From CBFHWU01 sp965659665 (GTDB taxonomy: Bacteria > Bacteroidota > Bacteroidia > Flavobacteriales > Flavobacteriaceae), in NCBI GenBank assembly GCA_965659665.1, contig CBFHWU010000012.1:1-64000 (forward strand): DNA of 64,000 nucleotides, written 5' to 3'. The notes under the pieces are model-generated. The model did not search any database, was not told the origin of the DNA, and saw only the letters and a list, made by a program, of their open reading frames with translations. The first letter of the stretch is position 1. Every line of letters starts with the position of its first letter. Position numbers and translations under genes: made by a program. Shown piece by piece: positions 33,079-42,707 of this stretch.

Positions 33079-33617
33079 TACAACTCGATCAAGAATTTTT
33101 TTTATGGCTTAATAACTTGGGAACACCTTTTTGGGATCCGATCTGGATGGGCATCACTAATAAATACAATTCGTTTCCTTTGTATGTAATTCTTTTGGTT
33201 GTTGCTTTCCGAACCTTAGGCACTAAAAAAGGTTTATGGTTATTACTTACTGTCGCTCTTATGATTCTTTTTACCGATCAAATGACTAACTTGTTTAAGA
33301 GTGGGGTAGGTCGTTTTAGGCCTTGTCACGATCCTGATATAATGGACATGATGCGTTTGGTAAAACCTAATTGTGGTGGATTTTATGGGTATTTTTCAGG
33401 GCATTCCTCTAACTCATTTGCTGTTGCCGTCTTTTTTTATGGCTTGCTCAATAAATATTACCGATGGATTTCCTTTTTATTTGTTTGGGCTTCTTTGGTG
33501 GCTTACAGCCGAATTTATGTAGGCGTACACTATCCATTGGATATTTTGAGTGGCGCTCTTTTTGGAAGCCTTGCAGGTTGGGGGTTTTTAAGGATTTATA
33601 AAAATAAAATACTGTAA
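33075..33617 (+). CDS. PAP2 family membrane phosphatase
   Basis: A 180-residue membrane protein with all three PAP2 motifs: KSGVGRFRPCHDP (KxxxxxxRP), SGHSSNSFAV (SGH with His nucleophile environment) and SRIYVGVHYPLDILSG (SRxxxxxHxxxD). It acts on lipid phosphates or undecaprenyl pyrophosphate at the periplasmic face. A bidirectional terminator follows. Confidence 0.92.
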   Translation: MIQLDQEFFLWLNNLGTPFWDPIWMGITNKYNSFPLYVILLVVAFRTLGTKKGLWLLLTVALMILFTDQMTNLFKSGVGRFRPCHDPDIMDMMRLVKPNCGGFYGYFSGHSSNSFAVAVFFYGLLNKYYRWISFLFVWASLVAYSRIYVGVHYPLDILSGALFGSLAGWGFLRIYKNKIL

Positions 33618-33640
33618 ACTTTTTGTGATATTAAATAAAT

Positions 33641-33670
33641 AAAAAAACCCTGTAACTACAGGGTTTTTTT
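33641..33670. terminator. Bidirectional terminator between PAP2 and susD
   Basis: A7CCCTGT pairs with ACAGGGT7 around AACT; A- and T-runs on both sides serve the convergent genes. Confidence 0.95.
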
Positions 33671-33689
33671 AGATCTATTTTTTTTGGTG

Positions 33690-35306
33690 TTAATTTTGAT
33701 CAGATTCACTAATGTAGGGGTTAGCATCGATTTCATCTTGAGGAATTTTCCAAACCCAATCGCTATTTAATGAAGGTTTCTCTTGCATAAATCCACCCTG
33801 ATATAAAACAGAGGAGGCCCCTGAACCAGTAAGATCAATTCCTTCGTCCCATCTTATATGATCATGCCAGCTAAAGCCTTCCCCGTACAATTCTACATAA
33901 CGCTGAAACTTGATATGCTCCATTAAGCTTTCTTTTGTATTATATATTGTTACATCATAAGCACTATCTCTTTCAGAACCAAGCGGCAATAAAGCATCTT
34001 GAGCACCTGAAAGATCATCCATCATAAGTTTTGATTCAGCTTCAATTAAATACATTTCAGAAGAACGCATATAAATCACATCATCAGGATTTATCGTTCC
34101 AGGATCTTCGCTCAAAAACTTTACATGCATATAAGGATGTGTATTGTGTGCCGAAGTCATCCCATAGGTGGAAATAATATCATTATAAGCGGCCTCAAAA
34201 TCTGCTTTGTTATCATAATTTGGATCGGTTTCGAAGCTACCACCTTGTCCATTGGAAGCAGACGAATTTGTATTTGGTGCTAATGGTAATACTACATCTT
34301 TTCGATAGTCTGTGTCTGGAATTTGATGATAATGCTCAATGTTAAACAACTTTGGATTTCCTCTATTTTGACTTCCATTAAAAGTTGGAGATATGTAATA
34401 GAAATAAGATCTGAAATAAACGGTTTCAGCATCAATTACTTTACCTCCCCATATCACTTCAGATAATGCAACAGAGTTAAATCCAGATTTCCAACTACTT
34501 TCATTCATCAATGGATAACCATCCCGAGCTTTAGCTGCTGCATCAGCTGCCGCACTCCAATCCCCTTTGGAAAGCGCTATTCGTGCTTTTATTCCGTAGG
34601 CAGCATTTATGGAAATATGAGATTTATTATCAGGGGGAGAAGCATTTTGGAAATGCGCAATTGAGTTATCAATATCAGATATCATCTGATTGTACACGTT
34701 TTCCACCGTTTCTCTTGGTCCACTTTCATAGGGAGGTTCTGATCCAAGCAATAAGGGTACACCTGGATCGGTGGAGGGATTTCCAATCAAATACCCTTTG
34801 GCGTAGGTGGTAATTAATCTGTAGTATGCCCATGCCCTGTATGCATATGCTTGCCCCAAGACATTATTTAGTTGATCATCTATAGTTAAATCACTTCCCT
34901 CAATTTTATTGATAATAGAACTGGTGCTAGCAATAAAATGATATCGTTGATACCAAAGCTGTTCTACAGTTGTAGTGGTTTCAACAGTATGAGTTGTCCA
35001 TCTAAGTTCACTCCTCATCCATCCATTCCCCTCGGAAGAGTGAATTAAATCACCGCTGAGTACATCAAATACAGGAATAAAGTAATGTTCTCCAGCTCTG
35101 CTATTTGATCCCCCTGGAATAGGTGACTGAGCATACATTTGCCTATGCAAGCCATTAATAATTAACATCATATTTGCAGGGGTTGAAAGCGCATCAGCTG
35201 AGGATATGGAATCTGTCGGGGTTTGCTCAAGAAAATCATCCGAGCAGGCTGAAGTTAGCAATGCTATCATTGCAATAAGCCCAATTTTTAATTTATTTAA
35301 GTTCAT
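33690..35306 (-). CDS. SusD/RagB family nutrient-binding lipoprotein
   Basis: A 538-residue protein with a lipoprotein signal (MNLNKLKIGLIAMIALLTSACS, Cys at 21) followed by DDFLEQTPTDSISSADAL, a standard SusD start. The C-terminus carries MRSSEMYLIEAESKLM, QRYVELYGEGFSWHDHIRW and VWKIPQDEIDANPYIS. It caps its SusC partner, encoded 15 bp upstream on the same strand. No glycan-degrading enzyme, sensor or sulfatase adjoins the pair, so the ligand could be peptide or another molecule. Confidence 0.96.
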   Translation of the reverse strand: MNLNKLKIGLIAMIALLTSACSDDFLEQTPTDSISSADALSTPANMMLIINGLHRQMYAQSPIPGGSNSRAGEHYFIPVFDVLSGDLIHSSEGNGWMRSELRWTTHTVETTTTVEQLWYQRYHFIASTSSIINKIEGSDLTIDDQLNNVLGQAYAYRAWAYYRLITTYAKGYLIGNPSTDPGVPLLLGSEPPYESGPRETVENVYNQMISDIDNSIAHFQNASPPDNKSHISINAAYGIKARIALSKGDWSAAADAAAKARDGYPLMNESSWKSGFNSVALSEVIWGGKVIDAETVYFRSYFYYISPTFNGSQNRGNPKLFNIEHYHQIPDTDYRKDVVLPLAPNTNSSASNGQGGSFETDPNYDNKADFEAAYNDIISTYGMTSAHNTHPYMHVKFLSEDPGTINPDDVIYMRSSEMYLIEAESKLMMDDLSGAQDALLPLGSERDSAYDVTIYNTKESLMEHIKFQRYVELYGEGFSWHDHIRWDEGIDLTGSGASSVLYQGGFMQEKPSLNSDWVWKIPQDEIDANPYISESDQN

Positions 35307-35321
35307 ATTGTTTTTTTTGAA

Positions 35322-38300
35322 TTAAAAAGAAATATTTAGACCAAATGATATAATTCTTGCTGGATTAAAATCATCTCCGTCAGGAGTACCAGAAATATTA
35401 TATTGAGGGTTTAACCCTTTTCTTTCAGCCCTATGGAAAACATTTTCTGCTGCCATGAATAGACGTAAATTATTGACTCCAAGTGATTCAACGACACGAT
35501 CGTTAAAGTCATAGGATATATTTACATTCCTTAAAGCAATGTACCACGCATCGGTCAAAAATCTTGTAGATTGAGGTTGGTGTTGATTGGGATGTCCATT
35601 TTCCAATCGTGGAATGTCAGTGATATCTCCAGGATTTCGCCATGCCTTGAGTTGATCAATGTGTAAAGCATCTCCATACTCTCCTTCATGCATCAAACCA
35701 GCATATCCGTAATCTAACACTTTGCCTCCAAAAGAATAGTTAAACATAAAGTTAAGATTAAACCGTTTGTAACTTAAACTATTTCTAACGGAGCCAAAAA
35801 GATCGGGTAATGAATTGTCCCCAGTATAGGCTTTACCTGCATCCCCCCAATCGTTTGTAGTGGCATGGGTTCCGTCACCATTTAGGACTGGAATACGATC
35901 ACCTGTTTCAGCATCATTCGTGTACATATAATAGAGAGCATCTCCGTTTTGGGGATCAACACCAGCAGAATGATAGATGTAAAAATCATATCTTGAACGC
36001 CCTACTTCCCAACGTTTAGATCCGTCAATATAGGGATCGTGCAGTTCTAAAATTTCATTTTTCAGTGTAGTCGCTTGAACAGTTAAATCCCATTTAAAAT
36101 CTTTTTTGTTAATGACATGACCCGTTAACCCAATTTCAAGTCCTTTGTTAGAGATAGATCCAATATTATTTGGAAATTCATTTAAACCATTTGAAGGGGC
36201 TATTGGTAGATTGTAAAGAAGTTCATTGGATTTTTGATTATAAAATTCGATCGAACCATCCAAGAAATTATTGAACAAACTAAAATCTAATGCCACATCA
36301 AAGCTGTCAACGGCTTCCCATTCAAGGTCTGTATTTCCAATACTTTCCCAAAATATGGCAGGATTTCCAGCATTTTGTGTTATTTCGTATAAAGCCTGTG
36401 CGATATAAAAATCATCTAAATCATCATTTCCAAACTCTCCAAATGAAGCTCGTAATTTCAATCGGTTGATAAAGGAAATATTTTCCATAAAATTCTCTTT
36501 ATCCATACTCCATGATCCACCGACTGAATAAAACGTAGCCCAGCGATTGTCTTCATTAAAAATAGATGATCCGTCTCTACGAGCAGACGCACTTAAGTAG
36601 TATTTGTGGTCAAAATTATAATTTATTCTTGCGAAATAACCCTCTAAAGAATAGCCACTACTATAACCCGAAAGTTCTGAAATGACAGAAAAATTATCAA
36701 ATTCATAAATACCTTCCGCAACTTGTGTGTTTTTAAATCCATCAACTTCTGAAAAGGTTCTATCCACGCTTTCGTGACCAAGCGTAATATCAAGATTGTG
36801 TTTTTCTTTTATCGTTTTATTATAGGTAATGATTTGATTAAAATTCTCAATTAACCTTCGATATCTCTCCTCACCAAATCGAGCACTAGGAGCTCCATCA
36901 CCTACAATATTATTTTCATAACTAGAATCAATAACGTCTTGGTAATCTCTTCCATAGTTGAGGGTTAATTTGATACTTTCAGTTATGTTAAAATTGGAAA
37001 ATAACCGAATTCCAACATCATTTTCTTCATCAAGTTCTTCATTAAGAATGGCTTCTGCTACAGCATGACGACCTGGATTGTAAGGTCTGGATTGAATACC
37101 AAATTCTGAATATCCTTCACCTAGATCATACTGACGATCCCCATTAGCATCAAGAGCAAAGTTTCCATTGTTGTCGACTATATACACAGGATATATGGGA
37201 CCAATATCATTTGCCCACCCGAAAGGATTTACAATACTAGATGTTCCAGCACCATCTGGACCTTTTTGTTCTGCAAATGAAGTGTTTATACTACCACCTA
37301 ATGTCAAAAAATCAGAAGCATTAAAGCTCCCATTAAGTCGAGTAGTTAATCGGTCGTAGCTACTTTCTATCGCATACCCCTCTTCTTCTAAATAAGAGGC
37401 TGAAAAATATATTTGGTGTTTTTCTCCTCCTCCACTTGCACTAAAGGAATGATTGACTCTTTTTCCTGTACGTTCTAATGCATCAAACCAATTTAACCCT
37501 TTGTAGATTATTTTTGCATTTGGATTTATTTTTCCGTCTGTTCCTACTATTTGATCATTTGGAACACCAAAAGGGTTATATCCTAATCGATTAAAAATAC
37601 TGGCAGAAGCCTCAGTTTCATTTCCAGCTCCTCCCAAAGCATTTTTATAAGCTTCCCACATTAGTTCGTAATACTGACCTGGGTTCACCCTTTCATGTTC
37701 TTCCACTCCTTTGGTTACAATTCCATATTGTGTGGACGCGGTCACCTTAAGTGGGGAATTCAATTTTCCTTTTTTGGTCGTGATAATAACCACTCCATTG
37801 GCAGCACGCGAACCATATAATGAGCCGGAGGCAGCATCTTTAAGAACAGATATGGATTGAATATCGTTTTGATTTATACTCGTTAATTCACCGTCAAATT
37901 GAACCCCATCAACAATATACAAAGGATCAAGCCCCCCGTTTAACGAACCTACCCCTCTAATGTGAATCTCTGGAGATGATCCTGGTTGCCCTGATGCTGA
38001 AATGGTTTGTAATCCTGTAATGGTGCCCTCAAGGGCAGCTATTGGTGAAGTGGCAGTTCGCAGCGCAATATCATTAGCATTGACACTACCTACTGCTCCA
38101 GTATATGCTTCTTTTGTTGTAGTGCCATAAGCTACCACTACTACTTCATCAAGATGATTTTCTGAAATGAGCTGTACATCAATAGTAAATGATGCACCAA
38201 TGGTAATATTTTTTGTAGCATAGCCTACAAAACTAAAAGTAAGTGTTTCGCCCTGAATGGCTTGGATTTGATAATTACCATCAAAGTCGGCATTTACCCC

Positions 38301-38495
38301 TCGTGAGGTATTTTCGATAAGAACAGTAGCGCCAGGAAGAGGTAGTCCGTTTTCATCGGTTACCGTACCTGAAATAATTTGTTGTCCGTAAGCTATAAAT
38401 GAAAATACTAATGCTAATGCAGAAGGCGCGAAGGCGCGAAGGCGCGAAGGCGCGAAGGCGCGAAGGCGCGAAGGCTTATTAAGTAGATGTTTCAT
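35322..38495 (-). CDS. SusC/RagA family TonB-linked outer-membrane protein
   Basis: A 1057-residue protein. The unusual N-terminus MKHLLNKPSRLRAFAPSRLR contains two copies of PSRLRAFA, encoded by an 8-bp tandem repeat, before a hydrophobic stretch (SALALVFSFIAYGQQ) that completes the signal. Then a carboxypeptidase-D-like domain (about 40-115, IISGTVTDENGLPLPGATV), a TonB-box region (LDEVVVVAYG), the plug (SPEIHIRGVGSLNG, SRAANGVVIITTKKGK) and the beta barrel to the terminal SFGLNISF. It imports a nutrient with TonB energy together with SusD. Changes in repeat number would shift the frame, so expression may be switchable. Confidence 0.95.
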   Translation of the reverse strand: MKHLLNKPSRLRAFAPSRLRAFAPSALALVFSFIAYGQQIISGTVTDENGLPLPGATVLIENTSRGVNADFDGNYQIQAIQGETLTFSFVGYATKNITIGASFTIDVQLISENHLDEVVVVAYGTTTKEAYTGAVGSVNANDIALRTATSPIAALEGTITGLQTISASGQPGSSPEIHIRGVGSLNGGLDPLYIVDGVQFDGELTSINQNDIQSISVLKDAASGSLYGSRAANGVVIITTKKGKLNSPLKVTASTQYGIVTKGVEEHERVNPGQYYELMWEAYKNALGGAGNETEASASIFNRLGYNPFGVPNDQIVGTDGKINPNAKIIYKGLNWFDALERTGKRVNHSFSASGGGEKHQIYFSASYLEEEGYAIESSYDRLTTRLNGSFNASDFLTLGGSINTSFAEQKGPDGAGTSSIVNPFGWANDIGPIYPVYIVDNNGNFALDANGDRQYDLGEGYSEFGIQSRPYNPGRHAVAEAILNEELDEENDVGIRLFSNFNITESIKLTLNYGRDYQDVIDSSYENNIVGDGAPSARFGEERYRRLIENFNQIITYNKTIKEKHNLDITLGHESVDRTFSEVDGFKNTQVAEGIYEFDNFSVISELSGYSSGYSLEGYFARINYNFDHKYYLSASARRDGSSIFNEDNRWATFYSVGGSWSMDKENFMENISFINRLKLRASFGEFGNDDLDDFYIAQALYEITQNAGNPAIFWESIGNTDLEWEAVDSFDVALDFSLFNNFLDGSIEFYNQKSNELLYNLPIAPSNGLNEFPNNIGSISNKGLEIGLTGHVINKKDFKWDLTVQATTLKNEILELHDPYIDGSKRWEVGRSRYDFYIYHSAGVDPQNGDALYYMYTNDAETGDRIPVLNGDGTHATTNDWGDAGKAYTGDNSLPDLFGSVRNSLSYKRFNLNFMFNYSFGGKVLDYGYAGLMHEGEYGDALHIDQLKAWRNPGDITDIPRLENGHPNQHQPQSTRFLTDAWYIALRNVNISYDFNDRVVESLGVNNLRLFMAAENVFHRAERKGLNPQYNISGTPDGDDFNPARIISFGLNISF
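38422..38475. repeat. Octanucleotide tandem repeat in the 5' end of susC
   Basis: Six perfect copies plus six bases of GAAGGCGC (coding strand GCGCCTTC), 54 bp and 75% G+C in a strongly AT-rich region. Three units make 24 bp, eight codons, hence the PSRLRAFA peptide repeat. Gain or loss of one or two units changes the reading frame and leads to early stops just after the repeat. Confidence 0.95.
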
Positions 38496-38641
38496 AGAGA
38501 TTTAGATTTATTGGGATTGTTAGTTCCTAATTTATATCAAAATGAAACAAATACCAGCTATAATTTTAAGTTTTTTTTAACAATAGCCGATAAAAAGCAA
38601 AAAAACAGCAATAATTAATAACTATATATAATAGGCACTTT

Positions 38642-38673
38642 TTAACTTAATTTTTTTAAAAAAATTAAGTTAA
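38642..38673. terminator. Perfect 32-bp palindrome at the DPP4 3' end
   Basis: TTAACTTAATTTTTTT is followed directly by its exact reverse complement; it overlaps the DPP4 stop codon. As RNA it forms an AT-rich hairpin, probably the end of the secA-to-DPP4 operon. Confidence 0.6.
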
Positions 38674-40910
38674 TTGTTAAGAGGTACATGTTCCAGTAAG
38701 TAATTTCGGATTAGGGTATACAAATGTCGTTGGGTATTACGTCCTTCATAAATCCCATGAGACCGATTAGGATAGGCCATCATATCAAATTGTTTATTAT
38801 GCTTGATGAGTTCATTGGCTAGCATTTCTAAACTTTGATAGTGTACATTATCATCGCCTGTTCCATGAATGAGTAATAAATTACCTTCCAATCCTTTGGC
38901 ATGCGTAAGAGGGGAACCGTTTATAAAATCTTCTAGATTTTCTTGAGGTAATCCCATATATCGCTCTTGGTATATGTTGTCATAAATTAACTGATTGGAC
39001 ATGCCCGCGACCGCAATGCCTGTGGTGTAAATTTCCGGATATTTAAACATCAAATTCATGGTAAGGCTTCCACCACCACTCCAGCCCCAAACTGCAGTTC
39101 GAGAATCATCTAAATAGGGGAGTTTCAGTATTTCTTTAGCTGCTTGTCCCTGATCAAAAGTATTAATAATTCCAATATTTCTATAAATACTTTTACGCCA
39201 TTGACTTCCTTTTAAACAAGGAGTACCACGGTTATCCATATTAATCACCACATACCCTAATTGCGCTAAATAGATATTCCACATGCCCATCCATTGGTCT
39301 ACGGCAACTTGTTTCCAAGGTTCGCCATACACATAAAAAACAACGGGGTATTTTTTGTTAGGGTCAAAATCGATGGGTTTGATAATCTGTGCGTCTATGT
39401 CAATTCCTTCTGTTGTGGTCACAGTCAAAAAGTCAATTTTGGGTAGTTTCAAGGAATTAATTTTATTTGTAAATCGTTTATTCTCGACCATGGGTCGTAT
39501 TTCTTTGTGGTCAGAAACACGAATTAAATCAATCGTCTCGGGAGTTAATGAAGCGCTGTGGGTGTGAAGTGCATAGGTACCATTAGGGGATAATTTATAT
39601 TTATTTATTCCTTCGGAAGAGGAGGGGGTAAGTCGCTCACTTGTACCTTTTCCATTTAATGGTGATCGATACAAATAACGTTGTGTACTATTACTAGGAG
39701 AAGCATGATAATACACATACTTTTTGTCCGTACCTGCAAGAGTTGCTGCATCATAATTTCCAGGAGTCAATAAAGTTTTTTTACCCGTTTTGATGTTTAT
39801 CTTATATATATGTCGCCAACCATCAACCTCATTAAACCTTAAAAAATACTGATTGTTTTCTACCAGTTTAAGAATGTTTTCATCTCGTTCACGGTTACTG
39901 ACATCAGGTATTTTGATGTCAACCCAAGTATCTTCCTTTTCTTCATAAACCAATTTTAAGGATTGATTAGAAATTCGGTAAGACCAAATTTTCAAATGAT
40001 TCTGGTGTCGATTAATTTGTTGAATCAGTAACAAATCTTCATCTACCCATTGCATTCCAGGCAAATAGTTTTGTACATTATTTCCTGGGACAGGAATCCA
40101 ACTGACCTTGTTATCATTTAAAGAAACAACTCCTACTTTGGCCGCCGAAGGATCATCCCCTACTTTAGGGTATTGTAAAGGAATAGGATTTGAATATACA
40201 TCGTCAGTATTATTGATCATATAAAAAGTTCCGATAGATGAGGCATCAATATTCCAAAAGGCAATAGATTGACCGGAAGGATTCCAACGAAAACCATCAC
40301 GACAGTTAAATTCTTCTTCGTAAGCCCAGTCAAAAGTTCCATTGATTATTCCATTTCCGCCAGTGTCGGTTAATGGAGTCACGACTCCCGATTCAATACC
40401 CTCTACATAAACATTAAAATTGTGAACGTAAGCTACCTTGCTGTTGTCATCTGAAAATTTGGCAAACATTAACGAAGAGGGTTCCAATGAAGCGCCTATT
40501 TGTCGAAGTTTTTTGGTAGTCAAATCGAAAACCCAATAATCTCCTTTGGTATTATCACGCCATACTCTACTGGTGTTGGTAAATAATAAAAGCTTAGTTT
40601 CATCTTTCGAAAAAATGATATCCTCTACATACAAACTATTATCTTGGTTATTCGGGGTGAGCTGGTCTGGACCAACCAATAAGGTTTGTTGATCGTTGAC
40701 AATACTTGTTTTGTATATAAATTGTTTTCCATACCGATTAGTTTTTACCTCTATATAGGCATCTTGATTTGATAACCATTGAAAAGGAGCTAATCGTTCT
40801 TGTCTAAACTCGGAAGAGGCATACAAACGGTCTATTGTTAAAGGGTCGCTAACTTGAGCGTTATGAGTCAAAAAACTAAAAGTAAGTAGAAGGGTAAAGA
40901 AATATTTCAT
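38670..40910 (-). CDS. S9 family peptidase, dipeptidyl-peptidase IV type
   Basis: A 746-residue exported protein (signal MKYFFTLLLTFSFLTHNAQ). N-terminal beta-propeller (about 25-480) with the FDWAYEEEFNCRDGF segment holding the Glu pair that binds substrate N-termini, and a C-terminal alpha/beta-hydrolase with Ser611 in WGWSGGG, Asp686 in GTGDDNVH and His718 in NRSHGI. The usual nucleophile motif is GWSYGG; here Gly replaces Tyr. It removes X-Pro or similar dipeptides in the periplasm. Last gene of the secA operon. Confidence 0.93.
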   Translation of the reverse strand: MKYFFTLLLTFSFLTHNAQVSDPLTIDRLYASSEFRQERLAPFQWLSNQDAYIEVKTNRYGKQFIYKTSIVNDQQTLLVGPDQLTPNNQDNSLYVEDIIFSKDETKLLLFTNTSRVWRDNTKGDYWVFDLTTKKLRQIGASLEPSSLMFAKFSDDNSKVAYVHNFNVYVEGIESGVVTPLTDTGGNGIINGTFDWAYEEEFNCRDGFRWNPSGQSIAFWNIDASSIGTFYMINNTDDVYSNPIPLQYPKVGDDPSAAKVGVVSLNDNKVSWIPVPGNNVQNYLPGMQWVDEDLLLIQQINRHQNHLKIWSYRISNQSLKLVYEEKEDTWVDIKIPDVSNRERDENILKLVENNQYFLRFNEVDGWRHIYKINIKTGKKTLLTPGNYDAATLAGTDKKYVYYHASPSNSTQRYLYRSPLNGKGTSERLTPSSSEGINKYKLSPNGTYALHTHSASLTPETIDLIRVSDHKEIRPMVENKRFTNKINSLKLPKIDFLTVTTTEGIDIDAQIIKPIDFDPNKKYPVVFYVYGEPWKQVAVDQWMGMWNIYLAQLGYVVINMDNRGTPCLKGSQWRKSIYRNIGIINTFDQGQAAKEILKLPYLDDSRTAVWGWSGGGSLTMNLMFKYPEIYTTGIAVAGMSNQLIYDNIYQERYMGLPQENLEDFINGSPLTHAKGLEGNLLLIHGTGDDNVHYQSLEMLANELIKHNKQFDMMAYPNRSHGIYEGRNTQRHLYTLIRNYLLEHVPLNN

Positions 40911-40924
40911 GAAATAATATTTAA

Positions 40925-41581
40925 TTAGTTGTAATTCTCTTTAAGAAGTTCAGGATAAAGTGCTTTAAAACGTAACAACCTAGGAATAGAAACTTGTCGT
41001 ACATAAGGATCATTGGGATGAAGACGTTCATAATCTTGATGATAATCTTCTGCTTTATAGAATACCTCGAAAGCCTTAACCTCGGTTACGATCGGGTTGG
41101 GATACACATTGTTTTGTTCTAATTGTTTGATATAGTTTTTTAAGATCATTTTTTCATCATCATTTTGATAAAAAGCAACTGAACGGTAAGCGGTACCTCG
41201 ATCTGGGCCTTGACGGTTAAGTGTTGTGGGATCGTGTGATCCAAAATAAACGTTGACTAAAGTTTCATAACTCACAATGTTTTTGTCATAAAATACTTGA
41301 ACCGTTTCTGCATGCCCTGTACGTCCAGTTCCAACTTGTTGGTAGTTAGGATTTTTTGTTGTGCCCCCAGCGTATCCCGAAACTGCCTCATGAACGCCTT
41401 CTACGCTTTCAAAAACAGCTTCAACGCACCAAAAACATCCAGAAGCAAAATAGGCCACATTGTATTTTTGCATTAAATTCGTATCGAGATATGCTACAGG
41501 TTCTTTCCTGTCGTAGGGTTTGGGGGCAGCCAAAGTACAAGAGACTAATCCAATGAGGATAAAAAAAGTTATTTTTTTCAT
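40925..41581 (-). CDS. msrA: Peptide methionine sulfoxide reductase A, exported
   Basis: A 218-residue protein. It has a lipoprotein-type signal (MKKITFFILIGLVSC) and the MsrA core with catalytic YFASGCFWCVEAVFESVEGV, GYAGGTTKNPNY, DPTTLNRQGPDRGTAYRS and AEDYHQDY. It repairs methionine-S-sulfoxide, here on the periplasmic side. It is co-transcribed with secA, a glycosyltransferase and DPP4 (gaps of 14-19 bp). Confidence 0.95.
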   Translation of the reverse strand: MKKITFFILIGLVSCTLAAPKPYDRKEPVAYLDTNLMQKYNVAYFASGCFWCVEAVFESVEGVHEAVSGYAGGTTKNPNYQQVGTGRTGHAETVQVFYDKNIVSYETLVNVYFGSHDPTTLNRQGPDRGTAYRSVAFYQNDDEKMILKNYIKQLEQNNVYPNPIVTEVKAFEVFYKAEDYHQDYERLHPNDPYVRQVSIPRLLRFKALYPELLKENYN

Positions 41582-41600
41582 GATTTAATTTTTAAACCAA

Positions 41601-42707
41601 CTACAAAGATTGTGCAAAATACAATAATTCTTTAGTAAAGTTTTTCCAATTTCTTTTTTTTAGTTCGAGCTTAAAATCCTCTTCGCCAACATGTCGATGT
41701 AAAGCATTCAAGATTCCTTGAGCTAATGCTTTGGGATTGGGCTCTGTAATTTCGATAATACGTTCCCCCAAAGATTCTGGTAATCCACCTACGTTAGTCA
41801 CGATTACAGGTCTTTTGTAATGTAGTGCTAATGGAGTGACTCCACTTTGGCTAGCACTTTTATAAGGTTGAACTACCCAATCACAAGCCGAAAACCAAAG
41901 GGGTATTTCGTCAGTGGGAATATAGCGGTTGCTAAATGATACATTGTGGGTAATATTTAATTTACTACATAGTCTCATATAAGGAGTCATCGTTTCGTAG
42001 GCTTCTCCCACTATACAAAGTTGTAAATTAGGATATCTTTTAATAACAACTGGGAGTGATTGTAATAACCAATCGACTCCTTTATAGGGGCGAATAAGTC
42101 CAAAAAATAACAAGCATTTCGATGGAAGATCAATTCCTAACAGTTCACGGGCTTTTTCTTTTGTAATGGAAGGGGGCAAAGCGTTATCAACAGGGTGTTT
42201 TAAAACAATAGAAGGGTTGCTATTCAATTTTTTTAATTCATTCTTAACTTGTTCTGACAGACATACAAATCCATGAAAAGGACGAGTAAATTTTTCGGTC
42301 AAAAAAGCATCCATTTTATGTTGTTCGTGCGGTTGAATATTGTCGATAAAACCAATTTTTGTAATGTTTCGTTGAATTCCTTTTGCAACGGTCATAAGGC
42401 ATAAAGCTAACCAAGGAGTCCAATAGCGAATAAATACTATTCTGGGTTTGTAAGCATTGATTAAACGAATGACTCTCCACCACGAGATTGGGTTGAGGGT
42501 ATTTAATTTGCGTATAATGTGGAGGTCATTAGGAGCAGGGTCTTCACTGTATTGAGTTTTTCCAGGGAAAAGTGCTTTTGGGTAAAGTGTGGTAAAGGAA
42601 ATAATAAGCACTTCTTCCCCTTGTTTGATAAGACTTCGAGCAAAAGCATGGTTGGTATCAGCGATACCACCGCGATGGGGATATGCAGGACCAACAATAA
42701 CTATCAT
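41601..42707 (-). CDS. Glycosyltransferase, GT4-like (GT-B fold)
   Basis: A 368-residue protein. N-terminal GPAYPHRGGIADTNHAFARS is the usual GT-B start; the C-terminal half has LFFGLIRPYKGVDWLLQSL, IVGEAYETM and the donor-binding SASQSGVTPLALHYKRPVIV, VTNVGGLPE. It probably adds a sugar from a nucleotide donor to a lipid or polysaccharide at the membrane. It overlaps secA by four bases. Acceptor unknown. Confidence 0.9.
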   Translation of the reverse strand: MIVIVGPAYPHRGGIADTNHAFARSLIKQGEEVLIISFTTLYPKALFPGKTQYSEDPAPNDLHIIRKLNTLNPISWWRVIRLINAYKPRIVFIRYWTPWLALCLMTVAKGIQRNITKIGFIDNIQPHEQHKMDAFLTEKFTRPFHGFVCLSEQVKNELKKLNSNPSIVLKHPVDNALPPSITKEKARELLGIDLPSKCLLFFGLIRPYKGVDWLLQSLPVVIKRYPNLQLCIVGEAYETMTPYMRLCSKLNITHNVSFSNRYIPTDEIPLWFSACDWVVQPYKSASQSGVTPLALHYKRPVIVTNVGGLPESLGERIIEITEPNPKALAQGILNALHRHVGEEDFKLELKKRNWKNFTKELLYFAQSL

